A program made the position numbers and the translations under genes. DNA of 64,000 nt from Massilia kyonggiensis. Its GTDB lineage: Bacteria; Pseudomonadota; Gammaproteobacteria; Burkholderiales; Burkholderiaceae_D. The notes beneath the pieces are model-generated. The model made no database searches and had not been told where the DNA came from. It worked only from the letters and a program-made list of their open reading frames with translations. Position 1 is the first letter of the stretch, and each line of letters starts with the position of its first letter. Below, one piece after another: positions 25,549 to 36,652 of this stretch. The DNA lies in assembly GCF_024756235.1 (NCBI RefSeq), contig NZ_JANUGY010000001.1:806001-870000 (forward strand). Direction: 5' to 3'.

Positions 25549-26074
25549 AACTATTCCTACAAGAGATCAAAGTTTGTTGAGGTGAGAAGGGCTAACTTAC
25601 CCTTCTCATTTGGTCTTAGCGGTTCGGCGCAGACCGGCAGTGTTCACACACGACTTCCAACTTACCGAACCGGAAGCGCGTGTACGGATTTACATGCACT
25701 GGTTTAGGATGTGGGCAGATTCGCATCTGTTGTTCCCTCCTGAGTTGTGCAGTCCAATCACAAACTTGTTCCTTGCAATACTAGGCTTCGAGGTTTAAAC
25801 TCCTCCACCTAGCATCTGTCGATGCAGTAGTAACAAGAGAAGGCCAGGGACTACGGTTCTGGCTTCTTTTCCTAGAACGCCCATGAGCTGGAACTCATGG
25901 GCGTTTCTTTTTTGTTGCACTCAGCTTCAAGTCGAGTGCACTTATCCTTTCTTAGTTTGATGACCCATCACAGCTGGTGCGTATGTGATGCATCGACAGA
26001 CCCAGATAACCTGCTTCGTCGTTTTAGACTTGTTACCTGCTCCCAGCTGGAACTAGGAGCAGGTAGCTAGCAAC
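25549..26074. other. Hairpin-rich 525-bp spacer downstream of nrdA
   Basis: No convincing protein gene. Stem-loops in order: GAGAAGGG/CCCTTCTC (25584-25607); CGGTTCGG/CCGAACCG enclosing 38 nt (25620-25673); a GAGG-TTTAAA-CTCC palindrome near 25790; two terminator-like hairpins (25838-25913); TGCACTC/GAGTGCA (25916-25941); CATCAC/GTGATG near 25970-25990; and ACCTGCTCC/GGAGCAGGT (26035-26064). Two loops carry the identical sequence AGCTGGAACT (25886-25895 and 26045-26054). Composition is AT-richer than the flanks. It may encode a structured RNA; this is inference. Confidence 0.6.
25838..25913 (+). terminator. Two tandem intrinsic terminators on the plus strand
   Basis: First, AGAAGGCCAG pairs with CTGGCTTCT (one bulge) and is followed by TTTCC. 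Second, a perfect 12-bp stem AACGCCCATGAG/CTCATGGGCGTT with CTGGAA loop is followed by TCTTTTTTG. Both have U-tracts only on the plus strand, opposite to nrdA and nrdB, so they imply a plus-strand transcript from the spacer. Confidence 0.75.
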
Positions 26075-28987
<2,913 letters not shown>

Positions 28988-29179
28988 TGAGCCTCCCAGC
29001 ATTGGCGTCACAGACTGCCACCGCCTTCACGAATTAGGTAGATATGGACCCCTCGGAGTGAATCCAGGGAACGCTGCCAACTCATCAAAATTGGCAACTC
29101 GATAACTTTCTGCCGATAAAAAATAGGAGCAGCAATGTTGAGAAACCGCAGTGGCGCCCCTACTGAGCCTGTTCGGCAT

Positions 29180-29219
29180 TAAGGCCGTTGACCACTAGAT
29201 GTAGTAGACAACGGCCTTA
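29180..29219. repeat. 11-bp inverted repeat enclosing the proximal NrdR-like box
   Basis: TAAGGCCGTTG (29180-29190) and CAACGGCCTTA (29209-29219) pair perfectly around an 18-nt loop that is the NrdR-like box itself. There is no T-run on either side. The rest of the spacer from 28988 to 29422 holds no convincing gene; it is AT-rich, with a possible TTGACA at 29280. Confidence 0.6.
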
Positions 29220-29237
29220 CAGACCTAATTGTAGTCG
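29192..29237 (-). promoter_or_regulatory. Tandem NrdR-like boxes upstream of nrdA
   Basis: Two CTA-N4-TAG palindromes, ctagatgtag (29195-29204) and ctaattgtag (29225-29234), are centred exactly 30 bp apart, about three helical turns. The first, read on the minus strand as CTACTACATCTAGTGG, agrees with most positions of the NrdR consensus ACACWATATATWGTGT; the second is weaker. Tandem boxes 3 or 4 turns apart are the usual NrdR arrangement. A TACAAT candidate -10 overlaps the second box. Confidence 0.6.
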
Positions 29238-29422
29238 ATGTCCGCGATTTTTATGAGCTCTGCGACTAAGATTTTTTTCTTGACATCGATCAGTGCCGAT
29301 ACCTGAAGCCTCCACGGCGAAGTAAGCACTAACATTGATTTTTTCGCGCGATTTGCGCTGCTTACTAATCGTGCAAAAACGCCCTGTTTCGCATTGCTGC
29401 GTTGGCGAAAAGACCACGTCGG

Positions 29423-30838
29423 TCAGGGTTCCGGCGCATGGATATCCAGTTTCTGCATCTGGTAGCGTAACTGTCGGACACTGATGCCGAGCAGGCTCGC
29501 AGCCTGCGTGCGGTTGAACTGGGTCTGGTTCAGCGCGCGCAGGATGATGTCGCGCTCGACCTGGCTCAGGTAGTCCGGCAGGTTGCTCGGCAGCGCCTCA
29601 TCGGCCGGCGGCGGCGGCGGTGGCGCGGCCAGTTCCGGTGCCGGTTCCGGTGCCGCCGGCGGCTGCGGCACGACGGCCGCATCGCCCAGCTTCGCGCCCT
29701 TCAGCAGCAGGTCGCCCACTTCGATCACGCCGTCGTCGGCAAACGCGAGCGCGCGTTCCAGCACGTTTTCCAGCTCGCGCACATTGCCCGGGAACGCGTA
29801 GCCGCGCAGCGCCTCCAGCACGCCGGCGCCCAATCTCGCCCCGCCCGGCCCGGCCAGGCGGGCGAGGATGGCATCGACCAGCAGCGGCAAATCGTCCAGG
29901 CGCTCGCGCAACGGCGGCAACGTGAGTTCGATGACGTTCAGGCGGTAGAACAGGTCCTGGCGGAAGCTGCCGTTCTCCACGCACTTTGCGAGATCCTTGT
30001 GCGTCGCGCTGATGATGCGCACGTCGACCGGTTCCTCGACCGTCGCGCCGATCTTGCGCACGCGCCGCTCCTGGATCGCGCGCAGCAGCTTCACCTGCAT
30101 CGCGAGCGGCAGGTCCGCGACTTCGTCGAGCATCAGGGTGCCGCCGTTGGCGGCCTGGAAGAAGCCGTCGCGCTCGTCGTTCGCGCCCGTGAAGGCGCCC
30201 TTGCGGTAGCCGAAGAACTCGGCCTCCATCAACGCCTCGGGGATCGCGCCGCAGTTCACGGCGACGAACGGCTTGCCCGCGCGCGCGCTCTGCGCGTGGA
30301 TCTCGCGCGCGGCCAGTTCCTTGCCGCTGCCGGATTCGCCGTTGATGGCGATCGGCGCCTGCGAGCGGGCCAGCCGCCCGATCTGCGCGCGCAGCGCCTG
30401 CATCGCGGGCGATTGGCCGATCAGGCGCGACGTTTCTCCGGCCTGGCTGGAGGCCGGCGCGGCGGCCGGATCGGACAGTTTCAATGCCGAGCGCACCATC
30501 GCGCGCAAGTCGTCCAGCACGACCGGCTTGGACACGTAGTCGAACGCCCCCGCCTTCAGCGCCACGACGGCATTCTCGGCGCTGCCGTACGCGGTGATCA
30601 CGGCGATGGGCGTGCTTTTATGGTTGGCCGCGACCTCGCGCACCAGTTCCAGGCCCAGGCCATCGGGCAGGCGCATGTCGGTCAGCACCAGCGCATACGG
30701 CTTCTGGCCCAGCAGCGTGCGCGCCTCGCGGACGGTCGCGGCGCTGTCCACGTCGAGCCCCATCTTGAGCAGGGTGATCTCGAGCAGCTCGCGCAGGTCG
30801 GGTTCGTCGTCGACCACCAGGATGCGGGGTGAGCTCAT
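29423..30838 (-). CDS. pilR: Sigma-54 response regulator PilR
   Basis: NtrC-type activator of type IV pilin transcription. 471 aa. Receiver domain with phosphoacceptor Asp54 (VLTDMRLPDG) and SKPV; central AAA+ domain with Walker A GESGSGKE, GAFTGANDERDG (sigma-54 contact loop) and GTLMLDEVADL; C-terminal Fis-type helix-turn-helix INRTQAASLLGISVRQLRYQMQ (reading ...QFNRTQAASLL). A Pro/Ala linker (about 395-420) joins the last two domains. It lies 18 nt downstream of pilS, its cognate kinase gene. No pilin gene is in the window. Confidence 0.95.
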   Translation of the reverse strand: MSSPRILVVDDEPDLRELLEITLLKMGLDVDSAATVREARTLLGQKPYALVLTDMRLPDGLGLELVREVAANHKSTPIAVITAYGSAENAVVALKAGAFDYVSKPVVLDDLRAMVRSALKLSDPAAAPASSQAGETSRLIGQSPAMQALRAQIGRLARSQAPIAINGESGSGKELAAREIHAQSARAGKPFVAVNCGAIPEALMEAEFFGYRKGAFTGANDERDGFFQAANGGTLMLDEVADLPLAMQVKLLRAIQERRVRKIGATVEEPVDVRIISATHKDLAKCVENGSFRQDLFYRLNVIELTLPPLRERLDDLPLLVDAILARLAGPGGARLGAGVLEALRGYAFPGNVRELENVLERALAFADDGVIEVGDLLLKGAKLGDAAVVPQPPAAPEPAPELAAPPPPPPADEALPSNLPDYLSQVERDIILRALNQTQFNRTQAASLLGISVRQLRYQMQKLDIHAPEP

Positions 30839-30856
30839 GCCTGTCTTTCCGTAACG

Positions 30857-32539
30857 TTAGATGGAGGCGCCGAACGTGATCACGAAGCGGCCGCTGGCCT
30901 CGCCCGCGCCGGCCGGCGCGTCGGGGCGCACGTCTTCGGTGCGGTATTCGTAGTCGAGCATCGCGCCGTTGTTCAGGCACAGTTCGCGCGCCAGGTACAG
31001 GCCCAGGCCCGTGCCCTTGCTCGACGTCGTGTAGAACGGCTCGAACAGATGCGCGCGCACTTCCGGCGTGATCCCGGGACCGTCGTCCTGCACGTGCAAT
31101 TCCATGCGGCCGGTCGCGTCGAGCACCGGGACCACGCGGATGCTGGCCGGCTTGCCGCTCGCGTAGCGGATCGCGTTGCCGAGCAAATTCACGAGCACCT
31201 CGCGCAGGTGCAGGCCGTCGAAACGCACGGACCGCCCGCCCGCATCGCCCACCCACACTATATCACCGGCCATGCCGTGCATTTCCGTGAACTCGGCGCG
31301 CAGCTCGGGGAGGAACTCGTCCAGCGCGACGGGCGTGGCGTTCGGCTGCACCTTGCGCGACAGTTTCAGGATGTCCTCGACCATGCGGTTCACGCGCGCC
31401 ACGTTGTCGTTCACGATGCGCAGCAGGCGCACCTCGGCCGGGCCGTGCAGGTCTTCGGCGAGCAGCGACGTCGCATGCCCGATCGCGGACAGCGGGTTCC
31501 TCACCTCGTGCGCGATGCTGGCCGTCAGGCGTCCCATCGACGCGAGCTTGAGTTGCTGCGCCTGGTTTTCGATGGCGCTCACGTCCTGCAGGAAGACGAG
31601 GCTGCGCCCGGCCGCGCCCTCGGGCGTGTCCACGCGCGCGAAGCGCAGCTTCAGGTGCACGGGCTGGTCGAGGCGGCCGCGCACCGGGCCGTCCGTCTCG
31701 TGCCAGCGCTTGATGGTGACGTAGCCGCCCGTCGCCGGTCCGTCCATGCCGTGGCCGACCCAGTCCGCGAAGCGCTGCGCCACCGGCTCCAGCGCCGGCA
31801 CGTCGGCCAGCAGAAAGGTGTTGCCGTCCTCGCCCGGCTGCGTTTCCAGCCCGAGCATGCGGCGCGCGGCCGGATTGCCGCCGAACACGGTGCCGTCGCG
31901 CCCCAGCACGAGGATGCCGTCGTCCACGTCGTCCACGACGATGCGGTAGATCGCCTGCTGGATGCGCAGGTCGGCGCCGTGCCGCGCGGCCAGCTCTTCC
32001 TGCTTGATGAGACGCGCGGCCAGGCGGTTCACCACCAGCACCACCGCGAAGAACGCGGCGCCGGTGAGGCCGGCCTGGGTCAGCGGCGGATCGTCCACGC
32101 GCATGAAGATGCCCCAGGCGCTCTCGCCCAGCACGAACAGCGTGGCCAGCGCGGCCGAGAACAGGGCCAGCACCAGCGGCGCGAGGATCGCGGCGCCGGC
32201 CAGCGGAAACAGGTACAGCAGCGCAAGGCCGCTGCGCATGCCGCCGGCGGCAAGGTACAGCAGAGAGATCGCGACGATGTCGACGATGACCTGGACCGAC
32301 AACTGCCACAGGAAGCGGCGCCGCCAGCGCTGGGCGACCACCGCGAACAGCAGCGCCGCCAGCACGTAGACGATGCACGTCTCGGCATAGGCGCTGCCGT
32401 TGACACGGCCGCGCCGCACGTCGATCGACAGGTACAGCAGCAGCACGAGCGCGATCACGATGCGCGTGACCGTCAGCGTTTGCAGCGAGCGCCAGAACGT
32501 CGAGCGCGACTCGGCGGAAAGCGGCAGCCAGGTCGCCAT
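30857..32539 (-). CDS. pilS: Sensor histidine kinase PilS
   Basis: Membrane kinase for PilR, 560 aa from the ATG at 32539 (MATWLPLSAESRS); the longer upstream open frame is noncoding. About six transmembrane helices occupy residues 20-190. A PAS domain follows (VDDVDDGILVLGRDGTVFGGNPAARRMLG). The H-box SIAHEVRNPLSAIGHATSLL, N-box LVNLLGNAIRYASG, G1 VQDDGPGI and G2 TSSKGTGLGLYLAREL are all intact. It is co-transcribed with pilR and preceded, 8 nt away, by the small PP0621-type gene. Confidence 0.93.
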   Translation of the reverse strand: MATWLPLSAESRSTFWRSLQTLTVTRIVIALVLLLYLSIDVRRGRVNGSAYAETCIVYVLAALLFAVVAQRWRRRFLWQLSVQVIVDIVAISLLYLAAGGMRSGLALLYLFPLAGAAILAPLVLALFSAALATLFVLGESAWGIFMRVDDPPLTQAGLTGAAFFAVVLVVNRLAARLIKQEELAARHGADLRIQQAIYRIVVDDVDDGILVLGRDGTVFGGNPAARRMLGLETQPGEDGNTFLLADVPALEPVAQRFADWVGHGMDGPATGGYVTIKRWHETDGPVRGRLDQPVHLKLRFARVDTPEGAAGRSLVFLQDVSAIENQAQQLKLASMGRLTASIAHEVRNPLSAIGHATSLLAEDLHGPAEVRLLRIVNDNVARVNRMVEDILKLSRKVQPNATPVALDEFLPELRAEFTEMHGMAGDIVWVGDAGGRSVRFDGLHLREVLVNLLGNAIRYASGKPASIRVVPVLDATGRMELHVQDDGPGITPEVRAHLFEPFYTTSSKGTGLGLYLARELCLNNGAMLDYEYRTEDVRPDAPAGAGEASGRFVITFGASI

Positions 32540-32547
32540 GCGGCCGC

Positions 32548-32841
32548 TTACCGGGCCTGCTGGTGCGCCTCGCGCGCGTGCGCCGTGCCGCAGTAATCGC
32601 GGCCATCGGCCCGCACGGCTTCCGACGCCGGGAAATAGATTCCGCAATGGGCGCAGCACAGCATCGTCTCGGACTGGTCCTCGACGCGGCGCCACGCCTT
32701 GGCTCCGGATTCTCCACCGGCGGACGCCGGTGCCGGCCCGGAAGCCGGGCCCTGTGCGCGCGCCATCGCGGCGCGCAGTTTGCTGCGGATGGCCGCCACC
32801 ACGAGGATGACGAGCGCAATCCAGAAAAGCAGTCGCGTCAT
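32548..32841 (-). CDS. PP0621 family small membrane protein
   Basis: 97 aa. One N-terminal transmembrane helix (LLFWIALVILVVAAI, residues 4-18), a short charged/Gly-Ala linker, then a zinc-finger-like C-terminal motif CCAHCGIYFPASEAVRADGRDYCGTAH with cysteines spaced for metal binding. The family is found next to pilS or the CcsA-like gene in beta- and gammaproteobacteria. Function unknown. Its ATG overlaps the stop of the CcsA-like gene by 4 nt. Confidence 0.88.
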   Translation of the reverse strand: MTRLLFWIALVILVVAAIRSKLRAAMARAQGPASGPAPASAGGESGAKAWRRVEDQSETMLCCAHCGIYFPASEAVRADGRDYCGTAHAREAHQQAR

Positions 32842-33641
32842 ACGAACCCCCGGTGCAGAACGACTTCGAAAACGAACCGGCTGCCGACATAGGCCAGCGC
32901 CAGCGTGGCGAATCCCGCCAGCGTGAAGCGCAGCGCGGTCTTGCCGCGCCAGCCGCGCCAGCGGCGTCCGGCCAGCAGCGCGGCGAACAGGAGCCACGAC
33001 AGCAGCGCGAACACGTTTTTATGATCCCAGCGCAGCGCGCGGCCGAACAGCTGTTCGGAGAACACGATGCCCGACAGGACGGTCAGGCTGAGCAGGATGA
33101 AACCGATGCCGATCATGCGGAACAGCAGCCGCTCCATCGTCAGCAGCGCCGGCAACTGGTCCAGCGCGCCGGTGAACCAGCCCTTCTTCGCGCTCTTCGT
33201 ATGCAGGCGCGCCTCCTGCAGCGCCATCAGCACGGCGTGGAAGGCGGCGATCGTGAGCGTGCTGTACGCCGACACGGCGACCGCGACGTGCCAGCCGAAC
33301 GCGGGCGATTGGGCCTGCACGGGCATCAGATTACCCGGGAACAGCGGCGGCAGGATCGCCGCGACGGCCGCGCACGGCATGACCATGCGGCGCATGCCGT
33401 CCAGCGCGAAGTTGCGGTTTTCGATCCAGTACGCGGCGACGGAGATCCACAGCGCGGCCGACAGCATGAAGGCGAAGCCGAGACGCAGCGCGCCGTTCGA
33501 CACGATGTCCGGCCACAGCGCGGCGCCGTGCACGGCCCAGGCCACGGCGGTGACGGCCGAAATGGCCGAGCCCTGCCGCGACGGCAGCAGGGCGCATACC
33601 GCGTACAGGACGGCCGCGGCGATGAATAGGGTAAGTTGCAT
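32838..33641 (-). CDS. CcsA/YpjD-like cytochrome c biogenesis membrane protein
   Basis: 267 aa integral membrane protein with about eight transmembrane helices. A heme-handling-like motif region (AFGWHVAVAVSAYSTLTIAAFHAVLMALQE) contains conserved histidines, and RWDHKNVFALLSWLLFAALL near the C-terminus matches the WDxKxVF signature of the CcsA/ResC family. Short proteins of this type are annotated as 'cytochrome c biogenesis protein, inner membrane' but lack the large periplasmic domains of true CcsA. It is the first gene of the pilS-pilR run. Confidence 0.85.
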   Translation of the reverse strand: MQLTLFIAAAVLYAVCALLPSRQGSAISAVTAVAWAVHGAALWPDIVSNGALRLGFAFMLSAALWISVAAYWIENRNFALDGMRRMVMPCAAVAAILPPLFPGNLMPVQAQSPAFGWHVAVAVSAYSTLTIAAFHAVLMALQEARLHTKSAKKGWFTGALDQLPALLTMERLLFRMIGIGFILLSLTVLSGIVFSEQLFGRALRWDHKNVFALLSWLLFAALLAGRRWRGWRGKTALRFTLAGFATLALAYVGSRFVFEVVLHRGFV

Positions 33642-33691
33642 ACGCGCGAGTCTACACCATCCCGCCAACGCGGGAACAGCTTGGCTTTTTG

Positions 33692-34486
33692 TTAATCGAC
33701 GGCCGCGGCCTTGATTTCGGCGTCGTGATGGCGCTGCTGCTCCTCCATCACCATCAGCCCCAGTTCGCGCTTGAGCGCATTGAATTCGGGCGCCGCCGGA
33801 TCGCGCAGGCGCGGCAGGTCGACGAGGATGTCGCGCTTGATCGTGCCCGGCCGGTACGTCATCACGACGATGCGGTCGGCGAGATAAATCGCTTCCTCGA
33901 TGCTGTGCGTGACGAAGATGACCGTCTTCTTCAGTTCCGCCCACAGGCGCAGCAGCTCGTCCTGCAGGTTGCGCCGCGTGAGGGCGTCGAGCGCGCCGAA
34001 CGGTTCGTCCATCAGCATGATCGGCGAATCCAGCGCCAGCACGCGCGCGATCGCCACGCGCTGGCGCATGCCGCCGGACAGATCCTTCGGATAACGCTTC
34101 GCGAAATCCTCCAGCGACAGGAGTTTCAACAGCTCGCCCACGCGCGCCGCGATCTGCGCGCGCGGCATGCCCTTGATCTCCAGGCCGAAGCCGACGTTCT
34201 GCTCCACCGTCATCCACGGGAACAGCGCGTATTCCTGGAACACCATGCCCCGTTCCGGCCCCGGTCCGGCGACCGGCACGCCGTCGGCCAGTACCCGGCC
34301 CGACGTGGGGGGCGCGAAGCCGGCGATGGCGTTCAGCAGGGTCGACTTGCCGCAGCCGGACGGCCCGAGCAGGCAGACGAACTGGCCATGCGGGATCTCG
34401 AGCGAGATGTCCTGCAGCGCGACCATCCTGCGGCCGTCGCCGTCGAACACCTTGCTGACGTTGTCGATGACGATGTGAGCGGTCAT
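33692..34486 (-). CDS. ABC transporter ATPase, nitrate/sulfonate/taurine type
   Basis: ATP-binding subunit of an importer, 264 aa. Walker A GPSGCGKSTLLNAIAG, Q-loop VFQEYALFPWM, signature LSGGMRQRVAIARVLA, Walker B PIMLMDEPFGALD and H-loop FVTHSIEEAIYLADRIVVM are all intact. Sequence style matches SsuB/TauB/NrtD proteins. It lies 1 nt downstream of the permease gene and should work with it and the substrate-binding protein at 35429. Confidence 0.94.
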   Translation of the reverse strand: MTAHIVIDNVSKVFDGDGRRMVALQDISLEIPHGQFVCLLGPSGCGKSTLLNAIAGFAPPTSGRVLADGVPVAGPGPERGMVFQEYALFPWMTVEQNVGFGLEIKGMPRAQIAARVGELLKLLSLEDFAKRYPKDLSGGMRQRVAIARVLALDSPIMLMDEPFGALDALTRRNLQDELLRLWAELKKTVIFVTHSIEEAIYLADRIVVMTYRPGTIKRDILVDLPRLRDPAAPEFNALKRELGLMVMEEQQRHHDAEIKAAAVD

Positions 34487-34487
34487 G

Positions 34488-35324
34488 TCAGTGCTCCAGG
34501 CCGCGGTGCCAGCGCAGCAGGTAGTTGTTCAGTTTATTCATGCCGGCGTCGATGGCGAGGCCCAGGAGGCCGATCGTGATCATGCCGGCGATGATCTTGT
34601 CCGACCAGAAGTACTCGCGCGCTTCGAGAATGCGGAAACCGAGGCCGTTGTTCACGGCGATCATCTCGGACACGATCACGACGATGAACGCCGTGCCGAT
34701 GCCGATGCGCATGCCGGTCAGGATGTACGGCACGGCCGCCGGCAGGATCACGCGCAGGAACATCGTCGGCCCGCTCGCGCCCAGGTTGCGGGCGGCGCGC
34801 AAATAAATGCCGTCGACCTGGCGCACGCCCGCGATGGTATTCATCAGCACGGGGAAGAAGGCGCCCAGCGCGATCAGGAAGATGGCGGGCGGGTTGCCGA
34901 GGCCGAACCACAGAATCGACAGCGGGATGTAGGCGATGGGCGGAATGGGCCGCAGCAGCTGGAACAGGGGGTTGAGCCAGGCATACGCGACGCGGCTCGC
35001 GCCCATCGACAGGCCGATCGGCAGCGCGAGGCCGGCGCCGACGAGGAAGCCGACGATCACGCGGTACAGGCTGCCGAGGGCGTCGGTGATCAGTTCACCC
35101 GAGACCAGCCACGCCAGCTTGCCCCCGCCGCCGTTGGCTTCGCGCCAGGTCGTGAAATCCTGCAGCGGCAGCAAGTACGCGACCCACTTGCGCCACACCT
35201 GCAGCGGCGACGGCAGGATGTTCTCGTTGACCCATCCCATGCCGGCGACCCACTGCCAGATCGCGATCGCGACGACCGGCACGACCAGGCCGATCGCGAT
35301 GTCCTGCCACCTGCGTTTCGTCAT
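34488..35324 (-). CDS. ABC transporter permease, SsuC/TauC type
   Basis: 278 aa with six predicted membrane segments and the EAA-loop region (VRQVDGIYLRAARNLGASGPTMFLRVILPAAVPYILTGMRIGIG). The ATG at 35324 (MTKRRWQD) is 8 nt from a GGAGG box; an ATG 6 nt earlier is only 2 nt from it. The ATPase gene follows directly. A 104-bp gap containing a hairpin repeat separates it from the binding-protein gene upstream. Confidence 0.92.
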   Translation of the reverse strand: MTKRRWQDIAIGLVVPVVAIAIWQWVAGMGWVNENILPSPLQVWRKWVAYLLPLQDFTTWREANGGGGKLAWLVSGELITDALGSLYRVIVGFLVGAGLALPIGLSMGASRVAYAWLNPLFQLLRPIPPIAYIPLSILWFGLGNPPAIFLIALGAFFPVLMNTIAGVRQVDGIYLRAARNLGASGPTMFLRVILPAAVPYILTGMRIGIGTAFIVVIVSEMIAVNNGLGFRILEAREYFWSDKIIAGMITIGLLGLAIDAGMNKLNNYLLRWHRGLEH

Positions 35325-35349
35325 TCGCATTTCCTCCGCACGGTTCGAT

Positions 35350-35430
35350 ACCGTAGGGTGGACGGGTCTCCCGTCCACGCGTTCAGGCACCGTTTGAACG
35401 CGTGGACGGCAAGCCGTCCACCCTACCGTT
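35350..35430. repeat. REP-like double hairpin inside the ABC operon
   Basis: An imperfect palindrome of about 80 nt. CGTAGGGTGGACGG at the left pairs with CCGTCCACCCTACCG at the right, and inner arms CCGTCCACGCGTTC and GAACGCGTGGACGG also pair. The unit GTAGGGTGGACGG is therefore present four times in alternating orientation. The right edge overlaps the stop codon of the substrate-binding protein. It resembles dispersed REP-type repeats of Burkholderiales and could attenuate permease expression. Confidence 0.75.
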
Positions 35431-36403
35431 ATTTGATATTGAGGCTTTTCTTGGCCTCATCCAGCAGATCGGTCTTGACCCAGTCCTTCGCCACCGGCGG
35501 CTTGGCCATCCGGCCGACGCCCGTCTTGACCATGATGTCGGTCGTGGTCTGGATGTGCTCCGGCGTGATGTCGTAGGTGTAGGGCGAATTGCTGATCGCG
35601 TCGTCGAAGTCGTCCTTTGTGATCTGGCCCTTGAACACGACGTCGCGCACGTACTTCTCGGCCAGCGCGCGGTCGCGGATGAAGGCGCTCGTGGCCATGA
35701 CGAAGCAGCGCATGAATTTCTCGGCCACGGGGCGCTTCGTCGTGTAGAACTTTTCCGTCATGACCATCGTCCGCACCGGTTCGCCGATGGGCGTGTCGTA
35801 CGGTTTCAGGACCTCGACGCCGAAGCCCTTGTTGATCGCCTGCGACGACTGCGGTTCGGACTGCATCATGGCGTCGATGTTCTTGCCCAGCAGCGCCTGG
35901 TTGAGGTCGGCGTACGCCAGGTAGACGATCTGCACGTCCTTGCCGGGCGCCGGGTCGGCCGAGAGGCCCGCCTTCTGCAGCTCGGCCATCAGGAGCACTT
36001 CCTGGATGCCGCCGCGCGTCACGCCCACCTTCTTGCCTTTCAGGTCGCGGACCGACTTGACGTTGGCGTCCGCCCGCGCGACGAGCCGGGCGCCGCCCTT
36101 CGCGAAGCCGGCCACGACGAAGATCGGGGCACCGCCCGCGCGGCCCGAGATCGCGGCCTCGGACGCCGTCGTGCCCACGTCGAGTTCACCCGCGATGATG
36201 GCCTGCATCACGTCCAGGCCCTTCGCGAAGATGCGCTCCTCGACCTTGATCCCGCACTTGGGCGCGATCTCCTTGATGTATGACACCGCGCCGTAGTGCG
36301 CGAACTTGAGGTTGCCGAGGCGGACCACGTCCTGCGCCTGGGCGCCGCTCGCGGCCAGCAGCGCGGCGATGGCGAGGGTCTTGCCGAACACGTGTGCTTT
36401 CAT
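35429..36403 (-). CDS. ABC transporter substrate-binding protein (NMT1/SsuA-like)
   Basis: Periplasmic binding protein, 324 aa, with a Sec signal peptide (GKTLAIAALLAASGAQAQ, cleavage after AQA near residue 24). The fold is the NMT1/THI5-like type used for nitrate, sulfonates and thiamine precursors: VGTTASEAAISGRAGGAPIFVVAGF, LKGKKVGVTRGGIQEVLL and TKRPVAEKFMRCFV. The ligand cannot be named. It is the first gene of a three-gene importer operon. Confidence 0.92.
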   Translation of the reverse strand: MKAHVFGKTLAIAALLAASGAQAQDVVRLGNLKFAHYGAVSYIKEIAPKCGIKVEERIFAKGLDVMQAIIAGELDVGTTASEAAISGRAGGAPIFVVAGFAKGGARLVARADANVKSVRDLKGKKVGVTRGGIQEVLLMAELQKAGLSADPAPGKDVQIVYLAYADLNQALLGKNIDAMMQSEPQSSQAINKGFGVEVLKPYDTPIGEPVRTMVMTEKFYTTKRPVAEKFMRCFVMATSAFIRDRALAEKYVRDVVFKGQITKDDFDDAISNSPYTYDITPEHIQTTTDIMVKTGVGRMAKPPVAKDWVKTDLLDEAKKSLNIK

Positions 36404-36652
36404 TGCCTGTCTCTCCGATTGGGGGTGAAACTCTTATTGGAATGAACTGCGTGACGCCTCTGGAACATAAACTCGAAGCAATACATTGTCAAACCGTCCA
36501 ATCAGGTTTTACCAAGAATCAAATAGCCAGGTTGACTGGACGCGTTGCGAATGGCTGAATTGGGGTCTTGACCGGGGAAAACCCGCCCCGACATGGGGTA
36601 AAATGGCGGATTGCGCCCGCACGCTTATATATATCAGTACAAAAGGTAGAAC

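Noticed and set aside
25504..25798. Two overlapping plus-strand ORFs of 62-67 codons
   Set aside because: They lie in the hairpin-rich spacer, overlap the 82-aa gene or its leader, and show no coding pattern.
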